From assembly GCA_037178675.1 (NCBI GenBank), contig JAYMGJ010000374.1, positions 1 to 27,718 on the forward strand: a DNA stretch of 27,718 nt, in the 5' to 3' direction. Below are positions 1-9,508 of the stretch, in pieces (position 1 is the first letter of the stretch; each line of letters begins with the position of its first letter). Under the pieces are notes generated by a model, which was given only the letters and a program-made list of their open reading frames with translations, had not been told where the DNA came from and searched no databases. The stretch is from Scleroderma bovista. Its lineage: Eukaryota; Basidiomycota; Agaricomycetes; Boletales; Sclerodermataceae. Position numbers and translations under genes: made by a program.

Positions 1-1408
1 CACTTCTCCGGTTTGGCGAAGAGGCCATGTAACCGGAGTCGGCGAAGAACTTCCCGGACGTGCTGCTGGTGGGAATCCATATCCTCGGAGTAGATGAGGA
101 TGTCGTTGAGGTACACGACGACGCAGACATCCAGCATGTCAGCAAAGATGGTGTTGACAAAGCGCTGGAAGGCTGCTGGGGCGTTAGTGAGGCCAAAGGG
201 CATGACTAACCACTCATAAGACCCATAGCGCGTACGGAAGGCGGTCTTCCACTCATCGCCCGGAGCAATCCGGACTAGATGGTACGCATGCCGGAGGTCG
301 ATCTTTGAGTAGATCTTAGCATGGCTAGGGGAGTCTAATAGATCAGAGATTAGGGGGAGTGGGTAGCGATCCTTTTTGGTGATTTTATTCAGGCCTCGGA
401 AGTCAACGCAGAGGCGGAGTGATCCATCCTTCTTCTTTACGAAGAGGACCGGAGCAGCGTGGGAGGAGGCAGTAGGACGGATGAAACCTGTATTTAGATT
501 CTCGTCGATGAAGGTCCGGAGGGCGGAGAGCTCAACCGGAGACAGTGAGTAGAGAGTTCCCAAAGGAGGAGAGGTACCTTCTTCAAGGTCGATCTTCAGA
601 TCATAGTCGCGATGTGGGGGAAGTTCAGAGGCCTTCGCCTTGCTGAACACATCCGCATAATCGCGATACTCCGGAGGGACGATGTCCAAGTCCGGCGGAG
701 TAGAGGCGGAGGAAGAGCGAGCCTTTGCTGTGTCAGAAGGACGCAGCTGAAGTTGGTATTTGGTGGATCCCTCTAATTTGCATGCACGCACGAATGCGGC
801 TGCATTGATCAGAGAGACGTGCGGAGGGGTGCAAACCAGAGTGTCGACAGATGGCGCTAGGCTGGGGTCAGGTTGGCCGGAGAGGCCGGAGACAGGGTTA
901 CCGGACTGAACCGGAGAGGGGGTCGACAGGGGCGCTAGCAAACTTGGTGCAGGGGTCCGGAATGTTAAACTGCTCAGTACCCAGTCAATCAACGGATTGT
1001 AGCGGGTGAGCCAGTTATGTCCAAGGACAATCGAGCATTCAGAGTCTAACGGAGTGAGGTAGAAGGTCATAGGGGTGACATCACCGGATGCGGGGAATTT
1101 CACTGATAGATCGATGGCTTGAGTAATTACAAAATTCGAGGTACCGTCAAAGAGCCGGAGAGTAATCGGAGGGACGGAGTAAGTGGAGAGAGAATGTCCA
1201 AGAGCATATTGGGTATCTACAAAACAGTGCGTGGAACCGGAGTCCACAAGCGCACGGAGTTCTGGTAAATCGTAAGAAAAAAGGAAAACATGAGGCATAA
1301 GGAAGTTAGGATTGTAAAGAGCGGACGCGTTGAGGCGGGCCTCCTTGGGTGCACTTCCGGAGTCAACGCAGCTCACCGGTTGTGCAGAGGTCCAGGAGCT
1401 GCTTACTC
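1..1408 (-). pseudogene. pol: Ty3/gypsy Pol: aspartic protease and reverse transcriptase (partial)
   Basis: From the frameshift site the -1 frame is open for about 470 codons to the window edge. Aspartic protease is shown by ALVDSGSTHCF (about 1225-1260) and VLGHNWL (about 1010-1030). Reverse transcriptase follows with FVKKKDGSLRLCVDFRGLN (about 395-450), KIDLRHAYHLVRIA (about 265-310), VMPFGLTNAPAAFQRF (about 160-208) and the active-site box VYLNDILIYS. The usual box is YLDD; here the first catalytic Asp is Asn (codon 105-107 on plus), expected to abolish polymerase activity. RNase H and integrase would lie beyond the left edge. Apart from the Asn, this stretch of the frame is undamaged. Confidence 0.9.
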
Positions 1409-2842
1409 TTTTTTTGACTCGGAGTTGGCACCCGAGTTAGTAGAGTCCGTCCTACTGGACTCAGCAGCGATGGCCGCAGCACGAGCTTTGGCCTTTTTGG
1501 TCTTCTTTGGACAATTGTCCGCGAAGTGACCAGTACCTCCGCAGAACATGCAGAGGTTGTTGTCCAGACGCCTTTTGCGCTCGTCTGCGGTTAGCTTCCC
1601 GTCCTTACCAAGCTTGTTGGTTAAGTCCGGTCTGGAACCGGAGGAGGAATGGTTGTTGGTCGCTTTAGAGGAGCCAGAGGAGTTGGCGGAGCTGGGGGAG
1701 TTTCCGGTCTTGGATTTCTCCTGACCGGAGTTGGATGAGTTGCCTCCGGAGTTGGAGGACTTGGTTGTGGACGAGGTGGGCTGACTTTTCGTCGTGCGAG
1801 AGATCTCGTCTTTGCGCTCCCAATAGCACGCGTCGATCTCTTGGCAAAGAGCCCTCAACCCATGCAGAGTCAGGGGTTTCCCGACTCAAGCGATTTCGTC
1901 CTTGAGACGATCCGGGAGACTGGAGTAAAACAGGCGGCGGAGCGCGCCATCCCCGTAGTCCTGGACCTGCGAGGCGAGTCGGTTGAAGTCTACTATATAC
2001 CGCGTAACACGGTGTGCATCCTTCATCTGGAGATGTTCGAGTTGATGCTCAGCATCAGCTATGGGGTCGTGAGGCCCAAAGGTGCTTTGCAGCTCAGCGA
2101 CAAAATGAACCCAACTGTCCATCCAGAGTGGGCGGTCAGCCGGATCACCGGAGTTGAGGAGGTCCGGTTCGAACCACTCCAACGTCATACCTTTGAGATA
2201 GGACTGTGCAAATGTTACCTTAGCCCTATCTAGGCGAAACACTTTGGCGCGGTCCTGGAAGCAGAGCTCACATTGGACCAAGAAGGTCCTGAGCTTTTTT
2301 GGGTCCGTACCGTCGAAGGTGTCCGGTTCGCGGACTTTGGCACGGGAGGAGGAGGAGTCGTTGGTCTGGCGAGAGGAACAAGAGAGGCGGTTGACGGCGA
2401 TAGCTAAATTTTGGAAAACAGCTAGACTAGGGTCTAGCTCATCCGTTGCGTCGACGAAGTCGTCATCGTCATCGTCGCCATCTCCGGGGTCATCCAGATC
2501 AGCTCCGGGTCCATCCTCGGGGCCAAACCACTGGTGACGGGCAGGTTCGCGATGTTCCAGAGTGGGGTCGCGACAGTAGGGGAATCGATCACCAGAAACG
2601 GATTCATGGTGACCAAAGTCCACAGAACCTCAAATGCTCTGGGACGCAGCATCTCGACGCGGAGTCAAAGACGCTGCTGGGTTGCGAGCTGTAAAGCTCC
2701 GAAATTGGCTAACGGAAGCCGGAGGTTGCCTGCGGTTAGACAGGGCTTGTTGGGCGGCAGAGAGATGGAGGTCGTCTACTGCACCTGCTTCCTCAGCAAG
2801 TGCTGCAGCGGTACGAGCATGAGAACGCGTAGTCATGGTCAT
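1403..2842 (-). pseudogene. gag: Ty3/gypsy Gag, two premature TGA stops
   Basis: One frame runs from ATG 2842 (or 2836) to TAA 1403-1405, about 480 codons, interrupted only by TGA at 2630-2632 and 1886-1888. The product would be the structural Gag that assembles virus-like particles. Recognisable parts are a retrotransposon-Gag core ending near YSSLPDRLKDEIA, the segment ACYWERKDE just after the second stop, a Ser/Asn-rich linker, and a zinc knuckle [14 protein letters not shown] (C-x2-C-x4-H-x4-C) near the C-terminus. Both stops would be Arg if CGA, and ACYWER resembles the usual ARYWER, again a CGC to TGC change. The reading frame is otherwise intact. Confidence 0.85.
1409..1415 (-). promoter_or_regulatory. 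Probable -1 ribosomal frameshift heptamer (A AAA AAA) at the gag-pol junction
   Basis: On the minus strand the end of gag reads TCA AAA AAA GAG TAA, which places an A AAA AAA heptamer in the gag frame one codon before the stop. The pol frame is exactly -1 relative to gag and is open from this point through protease and RT. This is the classic arrangement for programmed -1 frameshifting. No stimulatory pseudoknot was modelled. Confidence 0.65.
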
Positions 2843-2885
2843 AAGAGATAGAAAACAGTTTGCATAAGAGATAGAAAACAGTTTG
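2840..2885 (-). repeat. 23-bp tandem duplication in the gypsy leader / gag start
   Basis: Two adjacent copies of a 23-bp unit (plus strand begins cataagagatagaaaac) lie immediately upstream of and overlapping the gag start codon at 2842. The copies look identical by eye, suggesting a recent slippage duplication. Confidence 0.8.
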
Positions 2886-2929
2886 CATACGAGGTATGGA
2901 AACAATGAACCCACACAAGTGTGAGTCTG

Positions 2930-3544
2930 AAATACTGTCAAGTCCGGGTCTACTCCGGTAGGGGGTCCGGTCAAGTCCGGACGAGCGCGGATGAAGGAAG
3001 AGGGCAGAGGGCTGGACGAGGGATTAGTCCGGCCGGAGTTGGTGACCGCTTGGATTCAACGACAAGGACGACGTGCGTTGATCCCTTGCGTAGGTTCCGG
3101 TCAAGGTGATAGAGACGGGGACGGAGACGGAGACAGGCAGAGACTGGAGTAGTGACTAAGTTGATTTCAGACTGACTATACAGAATAAACTACGGAGTAC
3201 TTATACTAAGTAGAAACTAGGGTCGAGTACATACGGTGACAAGTAAACAACCTAATAGCGGACAAGGAACGACCGGAGTTAGGACTAGGTCAGGTCCGAT
3301 GAAAATAAAGCAGGTCCGGTGAAAATACTACAAGGTATGAGATATAAACAGAGCACGGAGAACCCACGGTACTACAGGGTTGACGGAGAAGTGAAGTAAC
3401 GACTGGATAGGGATTAATGCAAAGGGTCGCACTTAGCGGAAGAGTATGTGCGCGTCCGGGACCGGAGTAACGCGCAGAGGTCCGGAGTTGAGCTGTAGTG
3501 CTGCGATGCGACCGGAGTAACCGGGTATGATCCGGAGTTGGACA
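2930..3544 (-). repeat. 5' LTR of the gypsy element (inner boundary approximate)
   Basis: The outer end on the minus strand is TGTCCAACTCC, starting at 3544 and abutting unrelated satellite DNA. The LTR is rich in TCCGG words. A TATA-like TATAAGTA on the minus strand lies at 3198-3205 and could be the transcription start region. The inner end could not be fixed because the partner LTR is outside the window and no clear tRNA-complementary primer site was recognised; 2930 is an estimate. Confidence 0.6.
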
Positions 3545-4800
3545 TGGTTGTAACAGGTATGGAACACCATGCAAGCCCATTCCATGGTGTTCCATACCCC
3601 ACTGGTCGGCCCATAGTGCAGTGTCCCATACCATATGGCACACTGCTATCTGGGCTATTGTTGGTGGTCCATAGGGTATGGTACTCATCCTAATGGGCCA
3701 ACCTGTGTGGGTATGGAACGCCATGGAGCCCACACCCCATTGGTCCACCTATGTTACGATGTGTTATACTATATGGGACACCTATGTCCTGTCCTTCCAC
3801 TCCAACCTGGCATATGCTGTCCCATCTAGACCTAGCACATCCGGACTCATTCCAACCTGGCATGTGCCATCCCATGCCGGCCCTGCATGTACTGACCCCT
3901 GCCAACCTGGCATATGCTGACCCCTGCCGGCCTGGCATGAACGATCCATGCCGGCCCCGCATGTACTGACCCGTGCCAACCTGGCATATGCTGTCCCATT
4001 TAGACCTAACACTTCCAGACCCATTCCAACCTGGCATATACTGTCCCCTGCCGGTCTGGCATGAACCGATCCATGCCGTCCTGACATGAGCTGACCCATG
4101 CCGGCCCCGCATGTACTGACCCGTGCCAACCTGGCATATGCTGTCCCATTTAGACCTAACACTTCCAGACCTATTCCAACCTGGCATATGCTGACCCCTG
4201 CCGGCCTGGCATGAACCGATCCATGCCGTCCCATGACCCATGCCGGCCCCGCCTGACCCGTGCATGTCCCATTTAGACCTAACACTCCAGACATTCCAAC
4301 CTGCATATGCTGTCCCCTGCCAGCCTGGCATGATCCATGCCGTCCTGGCATGAGCCGACCCATGCCGGCCCCGCATGTACTGTGCCAACCTGGCATATGC
4401 TGTTCCTAGACCTAACACTTCCAGACCCATTCCAACCTGGCATATGCTGTCCCATGCCTGCCTAGAACCAACCCATTCCGGCCTGGCATGTACTGACCCA
4501 TGCTGTCCCATGCCAACCTGGCATATACTGTCCCATATAGACCTGACACATCCGGACCCATTCCAACCTGGTATATGCTGTCCCCTGCCACCTGGTTTGT
4601 ACTGATGGATGCCCTCCCATGCCTACCCATCCCCACATGGCATATGCCATCCAATTCAAACCCGGCATATGCCGTCCCATGTAGACCTAGCACATGGTGA
4701 CCCATTCCAACCCGGCCCATGCCGTCCTATGCTGACCCCCCATATGCCACTCCATTCCAACCAGGTATATGCCATCCGATTCCAACCAGGCATATGCCGT
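3545..4800. repeat. Degenerate satellite array with higher-order ~150-bp units
   Basis: No gene is seen. From about 3797 the sequence is built of variants of ccaacctggcatatgctgtc, catgccggcc and catgtactgaccc. The clearest higher-order copies start near 3976 and 4126 (150 bp apart); later copies have lost segments. 3545-3796 is a different low-complexity sequence built of ggtatggaac and cccat words. Long open frames on the minus strand (about 3690-4511) come from the repeat and its scarcity of stops, with Gly/Met/Trp-rich products, and are not genes. Confidence 0.85.
3556..3598. repeat. Perfect 16-bp inverted repeat with 11-nt loop
   Basis: GGTATGGAACACCATG (3556-3571) is matched exactly by its reverse complement at 3583-3598, with the loop at 3572-3582. 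It starts 12 bp outside the outer end of the gypsy LTR. Confidence 0.9.
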
Positions 4801-5162
4801 TGTCACGCACCAAACGTGTTTGGTACTGTGGACATGGAGAAAGTTAGCCGATGAAACTAATGCGAAGAACGCACACCCAAGATCTGTTGAAAGATTGTCC
4901 CGACTTGAGGGATACAGACAGCCCTCGCTATCCATATCACGCAAAGTCATGACTATCCTTATGCGAAGGATGAATACAAGCTTGTCATAGCCATCTATCG
5001 CACAAGAATGACTATCCTGGAGCAAGAGATGAATGCCATCATCTGGCAGTCATCCCTCGCACAAGAACTGCCCAGAAGCAGAAGAATCCAAGGATTGATG
5101 ATCATTTCAGTATGAGAGAGGAATGCAACCTACTGCAGTCCAACTCCCATACCAGAACAACC
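4801..5162 (+). repeat. Direct repeat copy 1: LTR-like, truncated
   Basis: Begins TGTCACGCACC. It matches 5305-5665: 4801-5019 is identical to 5305-5523 by eye, and after a diverged stretch the similarity continues to about 5162. The TG start and the near-palindromic ACCAAACGTGTTTGGT just inside suggest the 5' part of an LTR. The similarity to copy 2 stops here because copy 1 is cut short. Confidence 0.75.
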
Positions 5163-5304
5163 TGACTCACAATGACGTGCACATCTGGTCATCCCCCCAT
5201 GCATCCCCTTTTCTATGCCTGCCCCATCTATGCCTTCCATCTTTTTTTCATGCCCCCCCCTATGTTCACAATCGGGGACGATTGTATTTCATGTTGCCCG
5301 TGGA
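5163..5304 (+). other. Residual internal region between the two LTR-like copies
   Basis: 142 bp, pyrimidine-rich, ending with a stretch (aatcggggacgattgtattt, then atgttgcccgtgga) that resembles the end of a gypsy-type pol and its purine-rich run before a 3' LTR. I infer that nearly all of an LTR retrotransposon's interior has been deleted. No usable open frame remains. Confidence 0.4.
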
Positions 5305-6091
5305 TGTCACGCACCAAACGTGTTTGGTACTGTGGACATGGAGAAAGTTAGCCGATGAAACTAATGCGAAGAACGCACACCCAAGATCTGTTGAAAGATT
5401 GTCCCGACTTGAGGGATACAGACAGCCCTCGCTATCCATATCACGCAAAGTCATGACTATCCTTATGCGAAGGATGAATACAAGCTTGTCATAGCCATCT
5501 ATCGCACAAGAATGACTATCCTGATGCGAGAGATGAATGCCAACATGGACAGTCATCTATCGCATGAGAACCGCCAAGAAGCAGAAGAATCCAAGGATTG
5601 ATGATCATTTCAGTATGAGAGAGGAATGCAACCTACTGCAGTCCAACTCCCATACCAGAACAACCAAAGAAGCAGAAGAAACGATAGAGAAACAAAGGAG
5701 AAAAGGAAGAATCATTTTTAGCGCCCAAATGTCAAATTTAGGCGCCCAGTGCCGGCATTCCGATATTTTGAATAGCTCCGCCATTTTTGAAGCTATCAAT
5801 CATGTGACTATACCATCATGGAGCCTAGACCGTGGTCTATCTGCCCGTCAAGTTCCGACGTAAATCCGTTCATTTCCCACGGAGATATTCCACCCGCAAT
5901 CCAGACACCCGCTTCATCACTCACTATGGAGTCCACATTTTCTCTGGAACGTTTCTCCGCTATTGCAGCAGACCTCAACTATGTCCTGCTCTTGGGACAG
6001 CCTCTCCCTGAGCTCCTGTGTACTGTCTGGTACATATCTTCCCAGCCTTCTCCCTCAGTCCCTCTTGTTCTCGGTCAGCGCATTCTCCTCG
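5305..6091 (+). repeat. Direct repeat copy 2: probable longer LTR
   Basis: The first 361 bp repeat copy 1. The unique continuation (5666-6091) holds no convincing gene and runs to the point where satellite sequence resumes (tgcctgcctggcatg at 6092). The right boundary is therefore inferred from context; no terminal CA or target duplication was established. Confidence 0.5.
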
Positions 6092-6465
6092 TGCCTGCCT
6101 GGCATGAACCAACCCGTTCCGGCCTGGCATGTACTGACCCATGCTGTCCCGTGCCAACCTGGCATATACTGTCCCATATAGACCTGACACATCCGCCCCC
6201 TGACCCTTTTATTATTCCAACCTGGTATATGCTGTTTCTTTCTGCAGAGTCACCTGGTTTGTACTGACGGATGCCTCTCCCTATGATTCCTACCCATCGA
6301 TCCTCACATGGCATGCAATGCCATACACCCCAATGTTTTTGCTCTTTCCCTTTCAAAGGCTCTCCCCCGGCATATGCCGTCCCATGTAGACCTAGCACAT
6401 GGTGACCCATTCCAACCCGGCCTCATGCCGTCCTATGCTGACCCCCTCTATATGCCACTCCATCC
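6092..6465. repeat. Second copy of the satellite segment 4455-4757
   Basis: Follows the same order of words as 4455-4757 (for example aaccaaccc, tatagacctgacacatccg, cacctggtttgtactga, tgtagacctagcacatggtg, ccgtcctatgctgaccccc) but is about 70 bp longer because of several insertions. The two copies flank the LTR-like remnant, so the array was duplicated or was split by insertion. Confidence 0.75.
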
Positions 6466-6780
6466 ATCATTCGAAGCAGGAACTGTCCCCTTGCTTCCCT
6501 GTTGCTCCATCACTGCTGTTACACCCCTGTCATCAATCTATCATCGCTCTTCTATCCCAGGACTCTTCCTAACCACTGTGGTAGGCTGAAGAGGAGTCAA
6601 TCCCCAGTCGCATCTATTCCCCATAGCCCTTCCCTTCCCTCCTATGCCAGTCCGATAAATCCAGAAACCAAAGGAAGGCATATTGCTGTATGCTGTCCCA
6701 TGCCAACCTGGCATCTGGCATATGCCATTCCAGCCTGGACCTGCCAGTGATAAACACTCCTACCAATAGTACCCATGGGG
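6466..6780. other. Intervening non-coding sequence
   Basis: No gene recognised. Mostly unique, pyrimidine-rich sequence, with a short return of the satellite words (tgtcccatgccaacctggca) near 6700-6740. Confidence 0.5.
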
Positions 6781-6866
6781 CCTGTCTATACCACATGGTC
6801 ACACCAGGCCATACCTGGGCCCACCCATATAACAGGATGACCCTCTAGAGGTCAGCCCATGTTCCA

Positions 6867-7094
6867 CTGGCCATGTAACACGGCCAATTGTCAACCTCCG
6901 CTGTCCATATTGTATGGTACAATCTAGGTACATTATGTGAGCATTCAGAACATATGAACAGTGAATTAACGTACATACCTTGGTGAGTGACCGATCTAGG
7001 ACGCATCCCACATCATACAATCACATAATGCACCTGCATTGTCCCATACAACACGGACAGACAAAGCTGACAATTGGCCGTGCTACATGGCCAG
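6867..7094. repeat. Imperfect inverted repeat, ~73-bp arms, ~82-bp loop
   Basis: Left arm 6867-6939 (ctggccatgtaacacggcc onward) matches the reverse complement of 7022-7094 at roughly 80% by eye. Weaker similarity continues outward on both sides to about 6820 and 7140. It could be a degraded foldback or MITE-like element, or two inverted satellite copies. Translations from opposite strands share the LTIGR.TWP pattern for the same reason and are not genes. Confidence 0.7.
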
Positions 7095-7229
7095 CTGAGA
7101 TAGGGCCCAGCCATGGTGCATCCCCATGTCATACAAGTGGGCTAATGGTAAGGTGTTTCACCATGCCATATTGGTGGCTCATGGAGAGGTTGTCACCAAG
7201 TAATATTGGTGGGCTGACACACTAGTACA

Positions 7230-8036
7230 CTAGATCAGGATATGGCCTGTGGCAATAGGACCTAATGTGGCAAGGGAGCCACAGCATGCGGCCAGAGGAC
7301 TATATGCTGCAGGGTAGCTGCTACATTCAGGCTGAGGATTGCAGGGGGGCTGCCGCAGCATTTCGGCAAAAGGACGGTAGTAAGTGCTGTGGCTAACCTG
7401 CAGACGGGAGTCAATAGAAAGGCCTCTGTACCAGTGTCCCATGCTTTGAATTTGGCTGTGGTATTGGTGTCCTGTTTCTGTCAGTGGGCCAGAGGGATAG
7501 TGTGTCATGTGCTTTGCATTGGGCTGTACCTTTGGTGTCCCTTTCTTGTTGCAGGGCCAGCCATAGAAACAGCATCCCATGCTTTCCAATGGGCTGCATG
7601 CATGGTGTACCTTTAAGAATACCTAGCCATGGGATTGGTGTCCCATGACTATGAGTAGGCCCTGGAGCCAGTTTCATCTATATAGTCAGGGCACATGGCA
7701 ACAATAGGTACAATGTCCCATAGCATTAGGTGGGCCCTCAGAAAGGTGTTATCTACCTATATGGGAGGGCCTTGCAGTACACTTCAAAGTGACAGGCTAT
7801 GAATGCGGTGTCCCAGAGCATTAAGCAAGCCCTCCGTCTGGGGACACCTAGCTAGATGGGAAGGCCAGCCAATATGCTTCCCCTTCAGTATGATCAGCCA
7901 TAATGTTTGGCCTCCCAATATACACAGCAGGCCCTTGGAACTATATCCCTTGTATAAATGTAGGGCCGGGCATCTGGTCTTCTCTAAAGTAGCGGTAAGC
8001 CAGGGTGTGGCACGACACAATCGGCACTACATGGCA
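7230..8036. repeat. Diverged tandem-like repeats, no gene
   Basis: Words such as ggtgtcccat, gcattgggct, gggccagcc and gggccct recur at irregular 70-100 bp spacing. This looks like an old satellite whose units have drifted. Open frames on either strand are short and have no recognisable domain. Confidence 0.55.
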
Positions 8037-8286
8037 TTGGCAGAACACATTGGCGGCAGAACACACCGGCAGCAGAACACAACTGTTGGCAGAACACAAC
8101 TGTTGGCAGAACACAGCTGTTGGCAGAACATGGCTGTTGGCAGAACACAATTGTCGGCAGAACATCTGTTGGCAGAACAAAATTGTTGGCAGGACACAAC
8201 TGTCGGCAGAACACAATTGTTGGCAGAACATGGCTGTCGGCACAACACCACTGTTGGCAGAACACACTGTTGGCAGGACACAACAG
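8037..8286. repeat. 17-bp minisatellite, about 16 units
   Basis: Unit TTGGCAGAACACAACTG, with variants acagctg, atggctg, acaattg, and some units 1-4 bp shorter. The core GGCAGAACA is shared with GGCACAACA in the 25.9-kb minisatellite. Cys-rich open frames on the minus strand (CVLPTV-like) are translations of the repeat. Confidence 0.9.
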
Positions 8287-8593
8287 TGGCAACATGTCAT
8301 CAGCAATCTACCATCGGCATAATAGAATTGTGGCATTACAAGAACGGCACAACATAAATACTGGTAATGGCTTTGCACCGATCACCGGATGCCGCAATAC
8401 CTTGCCGAGAATCACAAATGTGCTGCAGTAATAGCTGTGTGGCCATCATGCTTGCTTGTGCGGCAATATGGGAATGACTGTGCCATGTGGTAGTGTCAGC
8501 ACGGTATTGTGGAAACCAGCATTTCCCACTGACATACTGGCCTGCGGCAGCCAAGCTGTGGTGGCTGTGCGCATAAGTGCTGCAATGATAGCA

Positions 8594-8935
8594 TTACTAT
8601 CACTTACACCATTGTCAGCACCCCCACCCATTCGGCAGTCACAGAATGTCACCATATGTCACCAGTGTCACACGGATTCCGTGATGAGAGGTGTGACTCC
8701 ACTTTGGCACTTGTGACAACTTGGGTGACAAATGAGCGTGACTGCTGTTCAACCCAGCATTTTTTGTGATCTCAACAACTACTGCACATATATCGATCCT
8801 TCGAGCTATCAGAGCATCCGAGTGGTATAAAACAAATTTTGTACTAGTCAATTTTGTGTGTAGTTGAGCGGTGGGTGGTAAAAAACCAAAGTGCCGAATG
8901 GGTGGGGGTGCTGACAACAGTGTAAGTGATAGTAA
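8594..8935. repeat. 44-bp inverted repeat flanking 254 bp
   Basis: Left arm 8594-8637 and right arm 8892-8935 are reverse complements with about two mismatches, both transitions. The interior has TGTCAC/GTGTGAC words and no gene. It could be a MITE-like foldback or an inverted pair of a dispersed repeat. It ends 37 bp before the direct repeat at the left end of the large DNA transposon. Confidence 0.75.
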
Positions 8936-8972
8936 AGTAATGATGGCCGTACCACAATGACCAAGATGCGGC

Positions 8973-8979
8973 CTTGATG
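8973..8979 (+). repeat. Left putative target-site duplication CTTGATG
   Basis: Directly abuts the left TIR; exactly repeated at 22966-22972. Because cc follows the right copy and the left TIR starts CCC, the duplication could formally be read as up to 9 bp, but symmetric TIR ends favour 7. Confidence 0.7.
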
Positions 8980-9030
8980 CCCAGTGAGAACTGGTTATCA
9001 CCTGGTATGACATGGTGTGACAAGATATGA
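8980..9030 (+). repeat. Left terminal inverted repeat
   Basis: About 51 bp starting CCCAGTGAGAACTGG and matching the reverse complement of 22915-22965. Confidence 0.8.
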
Positions 9031-9508
9031 CTTTTACAAGAAAGTCAGATGTGGTCACATTGGATCACACAGGGTCGTACCATGAGACTGACGCAGTATG
9101 CTGGGGCACGACTCTGTATTACAATATATTACTTTTTTTGTATAATCATATCCGCGCACATCTTGTCATATCCTGGTGTGCCGCTGTGCACCTTGTGCAA
9201 TATGCCTACATATGCTCCTATATGACATGATATTATGAAGTCACACACAGTCATATATGGTAATATTCAGTCACACTAGCATTTGCACTGCGCAGATATG
9301 CTCCAAAATGACCATATATTACAATATTCTAACACATAGCGTATCTAGCAGGATGTGGGGTATGCGTACATGGGTGTATGCAGCCAATAATAACACGTTC
9401 ATCTGTTGTCGTTCCAAGAATGCGTGCCAAGGGGAGTGGACAGAGACAACACTGGGTGTCAGTATACTGATCAATAAAGTAAAGAACTGTCCTGTAATTG
9501 CATCAACT
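9031..9508. other. Left subterminal region of the DNA transposon, non-coding
   Basis: No gene seen. AT-rich, with repeated short words (tcacac, tcatat, attacaatat) in both orientations. Subterminal repeats of this kind are typical transposase-binding regions in CACTA-type elements; that role here is inference. Confidence 0.45.

Larger units (their letters stand above)
1..3544 (-). mobile_element. Ty3/gypsy LTR retrotransposon, 5' portion, cut by window edge
   Basis: Reading the minus strand from 3544, the order is LTR, leader, gag with a CCHC knuckle, a gag-pol frameshift site, aspartic protease, then reverse transcriptase, which runs off the left edge. PR-RT order with gag upstream is the Ty3/gypsy layout; integrase and the other LTR would lie outside the window. 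The outer boundary is set at 3544, where the strand begins TGTCCAACTCCGG and the satellite sequence stops. Gag carries two premature TGA codons and RT has an altered catalytic motif, so this copy is not autonomous. The word TCCGG/CCGGA recurs throughout both the LTR and the coding region. Confidence 0.9.

Noticed and set aside
3690..4511. Long minus-strand open frame (273 codons) and overlapping frames in the satellite
   Set aside because: Pure translation of the tandem repeat (MGQHGSVHAR-like units), open in several frames and on both strands, with no domain or splice structure.
7941..8378. Cys-rich minus-strand frames that resemble a metallothionein
   Set aside because: All cysteines come from the 17-bp unit read in reverse (TGTTCTGCC); several frames are open and none has a start or context of a gene.
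9123..9137. Possible origin-like AT-rich tract
   Set aside because: Only a short AT stretch in the subterminal region; nothing else supports an origin.
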